The notes under the pieces are model-generated. The model searched no databases. It was not told the origin of the DNA and saw only the letters and a program-made list of their open reading frames with translations. A program made the translations under genes and the position numbers. A stretch of DNA of 64,000 nucleotides, taken from assembly GCF_019236175.1 (NCBI RefSeq), contig NZ_JAFAJM010000013.1:62001-126000 (forward strand), written 5' to 3'. This document shows positions 42,163 through 51,070 of this stretch, piece after piece (the stretch's first letter is position 1; each line of letters starts with the position of its first letter). This stretch comes from Chryseobacterium sp. (GTDB lineage: Bacteria; Bacteroidota; Bacteroidia; Flavobacteriales; Weeksellaceae).

Positions 42163-42615
42163 ATGAAAAATATAGTTAATAATAAAATAGGAATGCTATT
42201 TAAACTTTTCATCATGGTAGTTATGGTGGGGTTGCATGTACAATCATGTGAAAAAGATGATTTAGAAATTCAACAGAATTTTCCTTTTGAGTTAGAGGTG
42301 ATGCCTGTTCAGAAGTACGTTTCTAAAGGTGAAACTGTAGAAATCAGATGTCGTATTATTCCAAATGGAAATTATACAGGAACCACTTATTCAATACGAT
42401 ATTTTCAGTCCGAAGGGCAGGGAAGTCTTCGTTTATTTAACGATCCATCCTTTGTTCCTAATGATTTCTATCCGTTAACTGAAAAGGAATTCAGGTTGTA
42501 CTATACTTCTGAATCTACAGTTTCCCAAAGTTTTGATATTTGGATAGCAGATAATGCGGGTAATAGACAGAAAATTAATTTTCAGTTTAACCCTCAAAGT
42601 ACAGGAAATTTATAA
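42163..42615 (+). CDS. traQ: TraQ (DUF3872) lipoprotein
   Basis: 150 aa. The N-terminus is a signal ending in a lipobox (GLHVQSC). The mature part is beta-rich with FPFELEVMPVQKYVSKGETV, the mark of DUF3872/TraQ. The traP primase, often found before it, is absent. It is the last gene of the tra unit, and a terminator follows 21 bp later. Confidence 0.8.
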   Translation: MKNIVNNKIGMLFKLFIMVVMVGLHVQSCEKDDLEIQQNFPFELEVMPVQKYVSKGETVEIRCRIIPNGNYTGTTYSIRYFQSEGQGSLRLFNDPSFVPNDFYPLTEKEFRLYYTSESTVSQSFDIWIADNAGNRQKINFQFNPQSTGNL

Positions 42616-42635
42616 AAAAATATCATTTAAAATCC

Positions 42636-42665
42636 AGGCTATTTCGGCAGAAATAGCCTTTTTTT
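42636..42665 (+). terminator. Terminator of the tra operon
   Basis: A 9-bp perfect stem (42636-42644 with 42651-42659), a 6-nt loop and a T-run. A classical intrinsic terminator right after traQ. Confidence 0.85.
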
Positions 42666-42763
42666 GTAATGTTAGTTTATCTATATAAACTAACATTTGC
42701 CTGTAACTTTTTGAGAAAATGTAAGCATCTATATTTTTCTCAATAGGGTTACTCCTGACATTT

Positions 42764-42847
42764 GCGAAAAGACGTTTCTGACCAAAGGAAGGAATTGTCT
42801 TTTCGCCGAATTTTAAGTAAGCGACAATTCATGATTGTCGCTTACTT
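42764..42847. other. Two further long hairpins in the traQ-JAB gap
   Basis: Hairpin one: arms 42764-42773 and 42797-42806 (10 bp perfect, 23-nt loop). Hairpin two: arms 42815-42828 and 42834-42847 (14 bp perfect, 5-nt loop). Neither has a good T-run. They lie just beyond the stop of the leftward JAB gene and may terminate it, or belong to a small RNA. Confidence 0.5.
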
Positions 42848-42868
42848 TAGTTAGTAATAATTTTTGAT

Positions 42869-43312
42869 TCAAAAATGCCCCTCATCGGCAAATGACATAT
42901 AATCTGTTGAGGTTAAAATGCAATGATCGAGTAATTTAATATTTAAAAATTCTGAGGCATTTTTTATATTCTGCGTTATTTTTAAATCTTCATTTGAAGG
43001 ATTTAAATTTCCTGATGGGTGATTATGTGCTAAGATTACGGCAGATGCATTGCATAATAGGGCGGCTTGCATGATAATTCTTACATCAACAATTGTTGAA
43101 GAAATACCTGATTCAGATATTTTCTTTATCCCTAAAACTTTATTTGCCTGATTTAAATATAATGTAAAAAATGATTCCCTATAGTCTATTTCATCAATAT
43201 CAAAGTATTGACGAAATACATCAACTGCATCACGTGAGCAGCTTATTAATTTCTCTGAATTGCCTTTTCGTGAATAACTAAATTTTATTTCATTGACAAT
43301 ATTAAAATCCAT
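42869..43312 (-). CDS. RadC-like JAB (MPN+) domain protein
   Basis: 147 aa. The metal-binding JAMM motif is H-N-H-P-S-G-N-L-N-P-S-N-E-D with an upstream Glu in the helix region. This matches RadC/DUF2466 proteins, which often lie on Bacteroidetes ICEs and whose exact activity is unknown; DNA-related or peptidase roles have been suggested. Stands alone, transcribed against the tra operon. No N-terminal HhH region is present, so it is the short ICE-type form. Confidence 0.85.
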   Translation of the reverse strand: MDFNIVNEIKFSYSRKGNSEKLISCSRDAVDVFRQYFDIDEIDYRESFFTLYLNQANKVLGIKKISESGISSTIVDVRIIMQAALLCNASAVILAHNHPSGNLNPSNEDLKITQNIKNASEFLNIKLLDHCILTSTDYMSFADEGHF

Positions 43313-43819
43313 GTGATTGCTCTTGTATGGCAGAGACTTGAATTTCCCATACTTATTATATTTTGTTTTGTTTTCAATCTTTTATCCGTCCTTTCTCTGA
43401 AAGCCTTTCAGGCTTCGTTTAATATTTTTCAAAAGAAAAACCGGAAAAAAGAAAGCAGATATGAAGTGTTGACAAAGAAAAATGACCAAAAGGAAACGGA
43501 ATAATTGGAGGGTACCTTTAGGGAGCAAACCGTTTATGCCGTAGTCTTTTGGCTACATAAGCCATGGCTGACAACAATACCTTAGCTGCCTTTTTACCGG
43601 TTTATTTTTGGAAATGTTAGAAATCTCAATAAAAATCCAGTTGGATCAATGAATATAAAGTCTTATTATAAAACTAAGGTGGGAGTTATTTGGGCATGAT
43701 TTACCCAATAAAATCACTAAGTATAAGTGATTAGCTATGTAGTTTTTTCAACACAATCAAATTGTACTGATTTTCCAATATAATCTGAAAGGCTTAATCT
43801 TGTTATATACTTGTTTTAT
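43313..43819. other. Gap without a supported gene
   Basis: The 507 bp between the JAB gene and the broken DUF1016 gene hold only a 63-codon rightward frame (43313-43504, hydrophobic start, Lys-rich end) with no recognisable features. I do not call it. No repeats or hairpins of note. Confidence 0.5.
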
Positions 43820-44815
43820 TTAGCTAAGGTTATCCAGTTCAAGTTTTAATCGATCTGCTTCGATAAGTTGTTTTAATTCTTTCTCATCGGGAAGGTATGT
43901 CCTGTATTTGCTTGCGAACAATTTTTCATTTTCAGACATAACAGAATATTTTACCACTGTTTCATCTTTTTCCGTACATAGAATGATGCCAATAGTTGGA
44001 TTATCATCATCACCTTTTTTAAGATCATTATACATCCTAACGTACATATCCATCTGTCCAATAGCTTCGTGGGTTAATTTATGTGTTTTTAAATCGACAA
44101 GTACGAAACATTTAAGATAGTAATTATAAAAGACAAGATCTATAAAGAAATCGGAGGTATCGGTAATAATGTGCTGTTGCCTTGCAACAAATGCAAAACC
44201 TTTCCCTAACTCCATCAGGAATTGTTGAAGGTGAGAGATGAGTGCTGATTCTATTTGAGTTTCTGTCTGTGAGGTATCATTTGGTAATCCTAGAAATTCA
44301 AATATGTAAGGATCTTTTATGAAAGATGAAACTTCTTTCTCATCATTATTCTCTGGAAATTTTAATAATCTGCCAAGGTATTGGCTGTCAATATTTCGTT
44401 GCAATGTTCTGGTATTCCAGTTTCCTTCAATGGAATGATTTACGTATTGAATTCTGTGATCAGGGTTGTCAATTCTGCTTATAATCCTGTAATGAGTCTA
44501 ACTCAATTCGGTACGCACTGCGTTCCAAATTGGGAAAGAGTTAAAGAATGCTCTCATATTGTTCAGGTTTCTTTCATTAAACCCCTTGCCGAACTCAATA
44601 GATAGTTGGTTTGCTAAATTTTTAAGTAGATATTTTCCATAGCCAGCACGTTTTTCACCATTTTGTTCATCCTGGACAATGAGTTTACCTATTTCCCAGT
44701 ACATCTTTAACAATATGGTATTAGTAGTTCTGTAAAGACTTGATTTTGAATCTGCAATAATTTTAGCAATTGAATGATAAAGTTCTTGCTTTGGCTCCAG
44801 GTGCTGTTCTTTCAT
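43820..44815 (-). pseudogene. DUF1016/YhcG-type nuclease gene broken by a frameshift
   Basis: The 5' part (44815 to about 44498) encodes a DUF1016 N-terminal domain (LKMYWEIGKLIVQDEQNGE) up to RTELS. Reading then stops within a few codons. The sequence from about 44497 down to 43820 continues the family in another frame: THYRIISRIDNPDHRIQYVN, then the PDDEXK-like part with TSDFFIDLVFYNYYLKCFVL and DLKTHK. Family members read ELSWTHYR at this point; here about five bases (one Ser codon plus two) are missing, so a small deletion killed the gene. The piece 44404-43820 alone starts at an internal Met and probably is not made. Confidence 0.8.
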
Positions 44816-45029
44816 ATTCTCAAATGTACAAAAATTAGATGTTTTGGATAAAAAAAACTGTAGTCAATTAAATGCAACAGACTGCCATCAAATACATTTT
44901 GAAGACACTTGGAAACTTTCAAGTATAGGAAAATAAGTCATTTACTGCCAAACAGATGCTTTTACTTTCATAACGATACCTTCTCTAAATTATGTATTCA
45001 ATTTTATGTTCCAAAACAAAAATGTGAAT
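44816..45029. other. Gap between broken DUF1016 gene and small ICE protein
   Basis: 214 bp of AT-rich sequence with divergent-promoter position. No conserved element seen. Confidence 0.4.
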
Positions 45030-45203
45030 ATGGAAAAATTACAAATAAGTACAATGACAACTGAAGAAACAATCGAGCTTCTTAAAACTGATGGCGTGTA
45101 CGTTACTGTGGAGGAAGCGAAAAATATTTTAGTATTTTTATATTTAATTGCCGGTCTTGTAACTAGTGAAAAATTCAATTTTGAAATAATACTAGTCGAT
45201 TAA
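45030..45203 (+). CDS. Small ICE protein near the recombinase (57 aa)
   Basis: 57 aa from the ATG at 45030 (MEKLQISTMTTEETIELLKT; an ATG at 45006 would add eight residues). Helical, with a V-T-V-E-E-A-K-N-I-L-V-F-L-Y-L-I-A-G core. Similar small proteins are often found just before the serine recombinase of Bacteroidetes elements. Function is not known; a recombination accessory role is a guess. Recombinase begins 95 bp downstream. Confidence 0.6.
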   Translation: MEKLQISTMTTEETIELLKTDGVYVTVEEAKNILVFLYLIAGLVTSEKFNFEIILVD

Positions 45204-45298
45204 CTTCTTTAATAAATCTTGTTTTTACTATTAAATTGATTACAAACCTTGTAAATACTTTTCGATATCTTTAGGTGAAAATTTTAAAACTAATTATT

Positions 45299-46870
45299 AT
45301 GAGTAATGTTGCTTTATATATTCGTGTATCAACTGATGAGCAGGCAGATAGAGGTTACTCTCAACGTGATCAGGAAGAACGCTTAAAAAGGTATTGTGAA
45401 ACTAATAATCTTAAAATTGATAATCTTATTTTTGAAGATCATTCAGCAAAAAATTTTAATCGTCCAGGATGGAATGAGCTTTTAATTTATCTAAAGAAAA
45501 AAAAATCTAAGATTGATAAAGTTTTATTTACTAAATGGGACCGCTTTAGCAGGAATGCAGGTGATGCATATCAAATGATAAGTATCCTTAAAAAACTGGG
45601 AGTAGAAGTCCAAGCAATAGAACAACCATTGGATCTTTTCATACCAGAAAATAAAATGATGTTAGCAATCTATCTTGCTGCACCAGAAGTAGAGAATGAC
45701 AGAAGAGCACTGAATACATTTTATGGTATGCGAAGAGCTAAAAAGGAAGGAAGATGGATGGCTAGTGCTCCTTTCGGATACATTAATAAAATTACTGAGG
45801 ATGGCAAATATAAGTTTATTGAGCCTAAAGAACCTGAAGCTTCAATAATACGTTATTTATTCAATGAAATAGCAAAAGGAATTGAGGCTCCTGAAACTAT
45901 ACGACGGCAGCTTTCAGAAAAGGGAGTAAAAATTTTGAGTAATCAAGCTTTTCATGTTGCGATAAGAAATCCAGTGTATTGTGGTAAAATATTTATCAAG
46001 AAATACCGGGATGAAGAAGCTCACTATGTAAAATCTTTACATGCTCCTCTTATAAGTGAGACACTATTTAATAAAGTCCAGTTCATTTTAGAAGGCAATA
46101 AAAGAAAAACCCGAAAGTATATAAAATTTAGTTCTGCTGATGTATTTCCATTGAGAGGTTTTTTGATTTGCCCGAAATGTGGAAAAAATTTAACTGCCAG
46201 TGGTTCAAAGGGAAGTCAGAAAGTATATTATTACTATCATTGTAAATCATCTTGTGGATTTAGGCAAAGTGCTGAACTTACCAATAATCTTTTTGTAGAG
46301 GAATTAAAGAAATATGAGTTTCTTCCTTCAGTTCAAAAAATTTTACAAAATATTCTACTAACAACCTATAAAAAGTATAATAACAAAGCTGGCGATAGAA
46401 GAAAAAGAATAATTTCTGAAATAGAAACTTATAATGCTAAAATAGCTCTTGCACGAGAAAAATTATTAGCGGAAAAGATTGAAGATGACGATTATATGAT
46501 TATTAAAGCACAGTCAAAACAAAAAATTGAAATTCTTGAAAATGAACTTCATTCTTGTTTAGTTGCGACTAGTAAACCCGAAAAAGTTGATGATCGCTTA
46601 AACAAGGCTCTATCAGTTATATCTAACTTATCATTATTATACCAATCAAGTAGTGTAGAAGCAAAAAGAAAAATAATTAGTTCGATATATCCAGAAAATC
46701 TTGAATTTACAGGAATTGAATATCGAACTACCAGAGTAAACTCTGTGTTAAGAAGTATATCTCTTGTAACCAATGGATTAGGTGATGTAAATAATAAAAA
46801 AAATGATAAGAAAACAGCTTATCCCTGTTTGGTAGCCCCACCAGGAATCGAACCTGGATTTAAAGTTTAG
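45299..46870 (+). CDS. Large serine recombinase (ICE integrase)
   Basis: 523 aa from ATG 45299 (MSNVALYIRVSTDEQADRGY; the frame is open from 45275). The catalytic serine is in YIRVSTDEQ, the resolvase fold continues with TKWDRFSRNAGDA, and the recombinase domain follows with the GKIFIKKY region. A zinc ribbon (C-P-K-C ... C-x3-C) and a coiled-coil region complete a large serine integrase. The last 12 or so residues (APPGIEPGFKV) are encoded by the reverse complement of the tRNA-Arg 3' part. It is the last gene before the junction, so it is the ICE integrase, with attR at its 3' end. Confidence 0.9.
   Translation: MSNVALYIRVSTDEQADRGYSQRDQEERLKRYCETNNLKIDNLIFEDHSAKNFNRPGWNELLIYLKKKKSKIDKVLFTKWDRFSRNAGDAYQMISILKKLGVEVQAIEQPLDLFIPENKMMLAIYLAAPEVENDRRALNTFYGMRRAKKEGRWMASAPFGYINKITEDGKYKFIEPKEPEASIIRYLFNEIAKGIEAPETIRRQLSEKGVKILSNQAFHVAIRNPVYCGKIFIKKYRDEEAHYVKSLHAPLISETLFNKVQFILEGNKRKTRKYIKFSSADVFPLRGFLICPKCGKNLTASGSKGSQKVYYYYHCKSSCGFRQSAELTNNLFVEELKKYEFLPSVQKILQNILLTTYKKYNNKAGDRRKRIISEIETYNAKIALAREKLLAEKIEDDDYMIIKAQSKQKIEILENELHSCLVATSKPEKVDDRLNKALSVISNLSLLYQSSSVEAKRKIISSIYPENLEFTGIEYRTTRVNSVLRSISLVTNGLGDVNNKKNDKKTAYPCLVAPPGIEPGFKV
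46830..46870. other. Probable attR core: integrase 3' end overlapping tRNA 3' part
   Basis: 41 bp are shared by the 3' end of the integrase gene and the 3' half of the tRNA-Arg gene. Integration at a tRNA 3' end keeps the tRNA intact and gives the recombinase its last codons. The matching attL should lie beyond the left end of the window. Exact core length cannot be set without it. Confidence 0.65.
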
Positions 46871-46904
46871 GAAACTTTTGTTCTATCCATTGAACTATGA
46901 GGCC
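46830..46904 (-). tRNA. tRNA-Arg (CCU)
   Basis: 75 nt, read on the - strand from 46904. Acceptor GGCCTCA pairs with TGGGGCT (with two G-T pairs). D-stem GTTC/GAAC. Anticodon stem AAAGT/ACTTT with loop TTCCTAA, anticodon CCT. T-arm CCAGG-TTCGATT-CCTGG. CCA is encoded. The 3' end faces the ICE. Confidence 0.95.
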
Positions 46905-47069
46905 ATTATGAAATTAAAGGTACATATTATTTCGGATTCATTGTAGGAGGAATAGGAAATGAGTCTGTCTGTTTTCCGGTTTTTATCACCTGCAAAATAA
47001 AAGAACCCGCTCTTTAGGAGCGGATTCAGTAGATAAAACATCTCATTTTTTTAATTAGACAACAATAAA

Positions 47070-47103
47070 AAGCACAGCCGACAATGCTGTGCTTAAATTT
47101 TTA
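47070..47103 (+). terminator. Terminator hairpin
   Basis: 9-bp perfect stem (47070-47078 with 47086-47094), 7-nt loop, then an AT-rich run with Ts at 47098-47102. No rightward gene directly precedes it. Confidence 0.55.
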
Positions 47104-47229
47104 TTTCAAATTTAATTGCAATTTCAAGACGAAGAAAAGCAAATAAAGTTTCCACTTCTATTATTATTACATAGTAAATGTACAAATTAATTCAATACGA
47201 AATATGAACTTAATGTTAAAATTCACAAG

Positions 47230-47253
47230 TTATCCACAATTTGTTGTGGATAA
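47230..47253. promoter_or_regulatory. Two inverted perfect DnaA boxes
   Basis: TTATCCACA at 47230-47238 and its reverse complement TGTGGATAA at 47245-47253 are separated by 6 bp. Both match the TTATNCACA consensus exactly. The surrounding 150 bp are AT-rich. This may be an origin element or a DnaA titration site. Confidence 0.6.
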
Positions 47254-47348
47254 GTGCGTCCGGATCCGGTACCTTTCTGTTCAATAATGATAGGCTGGGG
47301 ATTGATAAGCTATTCTTAGATTGTTGACTCTGCTAAAAAAGACCATCA

Positions 47349-47471
47349 ATGCACGAATTTTACAGAATTGAAAAAGTTGATACACAAACTGTTTCAGGTG
47401 ACATTTTGGTTGAATCAGTAGATCTGAATAAGACCGGTTGTCTTATTGCCCTGATTTCCGGAAAGAAATAG
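47349..47471 (+). CDS. Possible 40-aa peptide (low confidence)
   Basis: Reads MHEFYRIEKVDTQTVSGDIL and ends ALISGKK. Composition is protein-like with a strand pattern, but it stops early. It could be the stump of a larger gene lost near the ICE junction or a chance frame. Confidence 0.2.
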   Translation: MHEFYRIEKVDTQTVSGDILVESVDLNKTGCLIALISGKK

Positions 47472-47636
47472 CCCTATTATATGATAGGTGTGCTCCCGAT
47501 ATTTATAACATTTTGATATAAAAGCCATAGGTTATCATTTTAAAAAAAGAGTATCTTTATTTCATTACAATCTATCAATACATATTATACTGATTAAAAT
47601 AAAAAAACAGAGAGCCTTTCTGCTCTCTGTGTATAT

Positions 47637-50444
47637 TTATTTTTCAAGTTTTTCCTTGATGTATTTTGCGGTGTAAGATTTCTTGTTTTTTGTGAGATCT
47701 TCAGGGGTGCCGGCAAAAACGACTTCGCCGCCGTGTTTTCCTGCTTCAGGGCCGATATCAATGATATAATCTGCACATTTGATAATATCCGGCTGGTGTT
47801 CGATGACAATCACAGAATGCCCGAGATCAATTAATGCCTGAAGTGATTTCAGCAATTTCTGAATATCATGAAAATGAAGCCCGGTTGAAGGCTCATCAAA
47901 GATAAACAATGTTTTATCCGTAGTGACTCCTTTTACCAGGAATGAAGCCAGCTTTACACGCTGCGCTTCTCCGCCGGAAAGAGTAGAAGAGCTTTGTCCC
48001 AGCTGTAAATAACCTAATCCTACCTCCTGTAAAGGTCTTAGTTTAGTTACAATCTTTTCTTCATTGTTGTCTTTAAAGAACTCCAGTGCTTCATCTACAG
48101 TCATATGAAGAATATCCGAAATATTTTTTTCATCAAATTTTACTTCAAGAATTTCGTTTTTAAACCGGGTGCCTTTACAAACTTCACATTCAAGTTCGAT
48201 ATCTGCCATAAACTGCATGGAAACATTGATCACTCCTTCACCTTTACATTCATCACATCTTCCGCCGTCTACGTTAAAAGAGAAATGTTTGGGTTTATAA
48301 CCCATCATTTTAGCTACTTTTTGTTTGGCAAACAAATCACGGATATCATCATATGCTTTCAGATAAGTTACCGGGTTTGAGCGGGAAGATTTACCAATCG
48401 GATTCTGGTCGATCAGTTCGATATTCTTAATCAGTTTTTTAGGAAACTCTACACTGTCATAGTCGCCTTTTTTGCCACCCATTCCTAGCTGAATCTGAAT
48501 ATCATTAGTCAGAATCTCTTTCATCAGGGTAGATTTCCCACTTCCTGAGACGCCTGAAATCACTACCAGACTTTCCAGAGGAACATCTACATCAATATTT
48601 TTAAGATTGTTCTGGCGTGCTCCTTTGATGTGAATCCATTCTTTTGCTTTTCTTCGCTTTGCAGGGACTTCAATTTCCAGCCTTCCGGTAAGGTATTTTG
48701 AAGTAAGGGTATCAGCGCTTTTAAGTTCTTTATAATCTCCTGCAAATACGAGTTCTCCTCCAAGATAGCCGGCTTCGGGGCCTATATCTATAATATAATC
48801 GGCAGCATGCATTACATCTTCGTCGTGTTCTACCACGATAACCGTATTTCCGAGATCACGAAGGTTTTTCAATACCTCAATCAGGTTTTCGGTATCCTTG
48901 GAATGAAGACCAATAGAAGGTTCATCCAGAATATAAATAGATCCTACCAGTGAACTTCCCAGGCTTGTTGCCAGATTAATTCTCTGGCTTTCTCCTCCGG
49001 AAAGGGTATTCGATGTTCTGTTTAATGTTAAATATCCTAATCCGACCTTTAACAAAAACTCAAGGCGGGTTGTGATTTCATATAAAAGTCTTTTGGCAAC
49101 CTCCTGATCATGTTCAGATAATTTGAGGCTATTGATCATAGGGGCCAACTCATCCAGGGGAAGTTCAATCATCGACTGGATATTATGTCCGTCAATTTTT
49201 ACCCAGCTTGTTTCCTCACGTAATCTTAATCCTTCACAGGTAGGGCAGAGCGTTTTTCCTCTGTAACGTGAAAGCATAACGCGGTATTGAATTTTGTATA
49301 AGTTTTCCTCAAGCATTTTGAAGAAATTGTTGATACAAGGGAAACTGCTCTTTCCGTCACCTTTCCAAAGGAAGTTTTTCTGTTCTTTTGTTAATTGGTG
49401 ATAAGGTTTATGGATAGGGAAGTCTCCGGCTTTTTTGATGAAGTCTTTTTTCCATTCACTCATCGTTTCGCCTCTCCAGCAAACCACAGCATCTTCGTAG
49501 ACTGATAACGTTTTATTCGGGACTACGAGATCTTCATCAATTCCGATGACTTTTCCATAACCTTCACAGGCCGGACAAGCTCCGTAAGGATTATTAAAAC
49601 TGAAAAAATGAACATTAGGCTCAAGGAACTCTATGCCATCCAGTTCAAATTTATTGGAGAACTCCTTTATCTTTCCGGTATCTGTATTTTTGAGAGAACA
49701 GTAGCCACGGCCTTCATAAAAAGCCATCTGAATGGAATCTGCAAGTCTCTGAAGAAAACTTTCGTCTTCTTCATATGCAAAACGGTCAATCACAAGGTTA
49801 ATAGTCATTCCCTTTTCAGGAAGGAATCCGAAACTTTCCAGATCTTCAATGCCCGCTAGATTTCCGTTGATTTCAAGTCTTGTAAACCCTGCTAGTTTCA
49901 AAACATTCAGGGTTTCTTTAAAATTATCAGCATCGTATTCCAATGGTGCAGTCAACAGGAAGGAAGTTTCTTTTTTGGATGCTTTAATAAAATCTACGAC
50001 ATCAGAAACCGAATCTTTTTTCACTTCTTCCCCTGAAACCGGAGAAAAAGTTTTTCCGATTCTTGCAAATAAAAGCTTCATATAATCATAGATCTCAGTA
50101 GATGTACCCACTGTAGAACGCGGATTGGAAGAAATTACTTTTTGCTGGATGGCAATGGAAGGGGCCAGTCCTTTGATATCATCAACCTTAGGCTTTTCCA
50201 GTTTACCTAAAAACTGACGGGCATAAGAACTTAGACTTTCGACATATCTCCTTTGTCCTTCAGCATAAATGGTGTCAAAAGCTAAAGAAGATTTACCGCT
50301 TCCTGAAACTCCCGTGATAACAATTAATTTATTTTTAGGGATCAGGACATCTATGTGTTTCAGATTATTAAGATGTGCATTCTTAACGAAAATCTGTTTT
50401 TTTATATCTATTTCTGCTGTATTAGCCATATTTTGTTTATTCAT
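47637..50444 (-). CDS. uvrA: Excinuclease ABC subunit UvrA
   Basis: 935 aa. Two ABC ATPase modules are present: Walker [13 protein letters not shown] near the N-terminus and [11 protein letters not shown] in the second half. Signatures are [10 protein letters not shown] and [10 protein letters not shown]. Zinc-finger cysteines appear in [14 protein letters not shown] and C-D-E-C-K-G-E-G / C-E-V-C-K-G. UvrA finds damaged DNA with UvrB in nucleotide excision repair. Full length and intact. Start taken at 50444; [11 protein letters not shown] (five residues later) is an alternative. Stands alone. Confidence 0.97.
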   Translation of the reverse strand: MNKQNMANTAEIDIKKQIFVKNAHLNNLKHIDVLIPKNKLIVITGVSGSGKSSLAFDTIYAEGQRRYVESLSSYARQFLGKLEKPKVDDIKGLAPSIAIQQKVISSNPRSTVGTSTEIYDYMKLLFARIGKTFSPVSGEEVKKDSVSDVVDFIKASKKETSFLLTAPLEYDADNFKETLNVLKLAGFTRLEINGNLAGIEDLESFGFLPEKGMTINLVIDRFAYEEDESFLQRLADSIQMAFYEGRGYCSLKNTDTGKIKEFSNKFELDGIEFLEPNVHFFSFNNPYGACPACEGYGKVIGIDEDLVVPNKTLSVYEDAVVCWRGETMSEWKKDFIKKAGDFPIHKPYHQLTKEQKNFLWKGDGKSSFPCINNFFKMLEENLYKIQYRVMLSRYRGKTLCPTCEGLRLREETSWVKIDGHNIQSMIELPLDELAPMINSLKLSEHDQEVAKRLLYEITTRLEFLLKVGLGYLTLNRTSNTLSGGESQRINLATSLGSSLVGSIYILDEPSIGLHSKDTENLIEVLKNLRDLGNTVIVVEHDEDVMHAADYIIDIGPEAGYLGGELVFAGDYKELKSADTLTSKYLTGRLEIEVPAKRRKAKEWIHIKGARQNNLKNIDVDVPLESLVVISGVSGSGKSTLMKEILTNDIQIQLGMGGKKGDYDSVEFPKKLIKNIELIDQNPIGKSSRSNPVTYLKAYDDIRDLFAKQKVAKMMGYKPKHFSFNVDGGRCDECKGEGVINVSMQFMADIELECEVCKGTRFKNEILEVKFDEKNISDILHMTVDEALEFFKDNNEEKIVTKLRPLQEVGLGYLQLGQSSSTLSGGEAQRVKLASFLVKGVTTDKTLFIFDEPSTGLHFHDIQKLLKSLQALIDLGHSVIVIEHQPDIIKCADYIIDIGPEAGKHGGEVVFAGTPEDLTKNKKSYTAKYIKEKLEK

Positions 50445-50891
50445 TAAAGTAACTGTACAGGATTTGATCTGCCAGTATAATGGTGTTTCACCGGGAATAG
50501 TCCCGGATGGTCATTAATTGAACTTCTTACACCTTTGAATCTCACCGATAAGCAGCATACGAATGAGAACGCTGCCTAAAATGTGGGTTGAAAAAGAAAG
50601 GTTTCAGCCGGAAAATTAAGACCCACAAAATTACGAATTTTTAGTGAAAATTATACGCTTATCCGATGAGCAGAAAAATAATATTATCCATAGCATATAT
50701 TGATGTTTGTGTTCCTATAAGATGCTGAAAAAAAGAAGTATAAGTTTGTGTTTTGTGAAATTATTCTGGTTTTTTAATTGATTTTTACTGTATTTAAAGT
50801 GCTTTTCAGTCTTTTATTATTTTTTTTACGTATCTATTGCTTTATGTTTTAAAATTAGTTAAAATTGCATTCATAAATATGTAATATAGAA

Positions 50892-50942
50892 ATGAGAAAA
50901 TTATTCAGAGATCTAGTTACACATTTAATGAGAAAAAGATAA
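50892..50942 (+). CDS. Possible 16-aa peptide before a terminator
   Basis: Reads MRKLFRDLVTHLMRKR, a basic amphipathic helix pattern. It stops 21 bp before a perfect terminator, which makes a short dedicated transcript plausible. It is too short to judge by sequence alone. Confidence 0.3.
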   Translation: MRKLFRDLVTHLMRKR

Positions 50943-50963
50943 AAATTACTCCCTCAAATTACA

Positions 50964-50994
50964 AGATGCAGCTTCCCACGCTGCATCTTTTTTT
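50964..50994 (+). terminator. Intrinsic terminator of a short transcript
   Basis: 9-bp perfect stem (50964-50972 with 50980-50988), 7-nt loop, then seven Ts. A textbook terminator although no annotated gene precedes it on the + strand. Confidence 0.85.
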
Positions 50995-51070
50995 ATGACA
51001 AGTATCATTTGTCTGTCTTGGTGAACTCCCTTACTTTTGGAGATTGTTATTAAAAACTACGGATAAGATT

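Larger units (their letters stand above)
46905..47636. other. Gap with hairpins and paired DnaA boxes, right of tRNA
   Basis: This 732-bp stretch contains two terminator-like hairpins (47003-47027 and 47070-47103), an AT-rich part, two consensus DnaA boxes in inverted orientation (47230-47253) and a 40-codon ORF (47349-47471) that may be a gene remnant. No intact standard gene. It could hold a DnaA-binding or origin-related site. Confidence 0.6.
50445..51070. other. Gap between uvrA and TonB receptor gene
   Basis: About 626 bp. A hairpin CCGGGA-ATAG-TCCCGG (50491-50506) lies 47 bp upstream of uvrA. The middle is AT-rich. At 50892-50942 there is a 16-codon ORF followed by a strong terminator (50964-50994), which together look like a small transcript. 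The start region of the receptor gene follows. Confidence 0.6.

Noticed and set aside
43313-43504. 63-codon rightward frame beside the JAB gene
   Set aside because: It starts at the base after the JAB start codon and has a Lys-rich tail of low complexity. Lacks support as a gene.
50491-50506. Hairpin CCGGGA-ATAG-TCCCGG as a riboswitch of uvrA
   Set aside because: Only six base pairs and no conserved riboswitch elements around it. A simple local hairpin.
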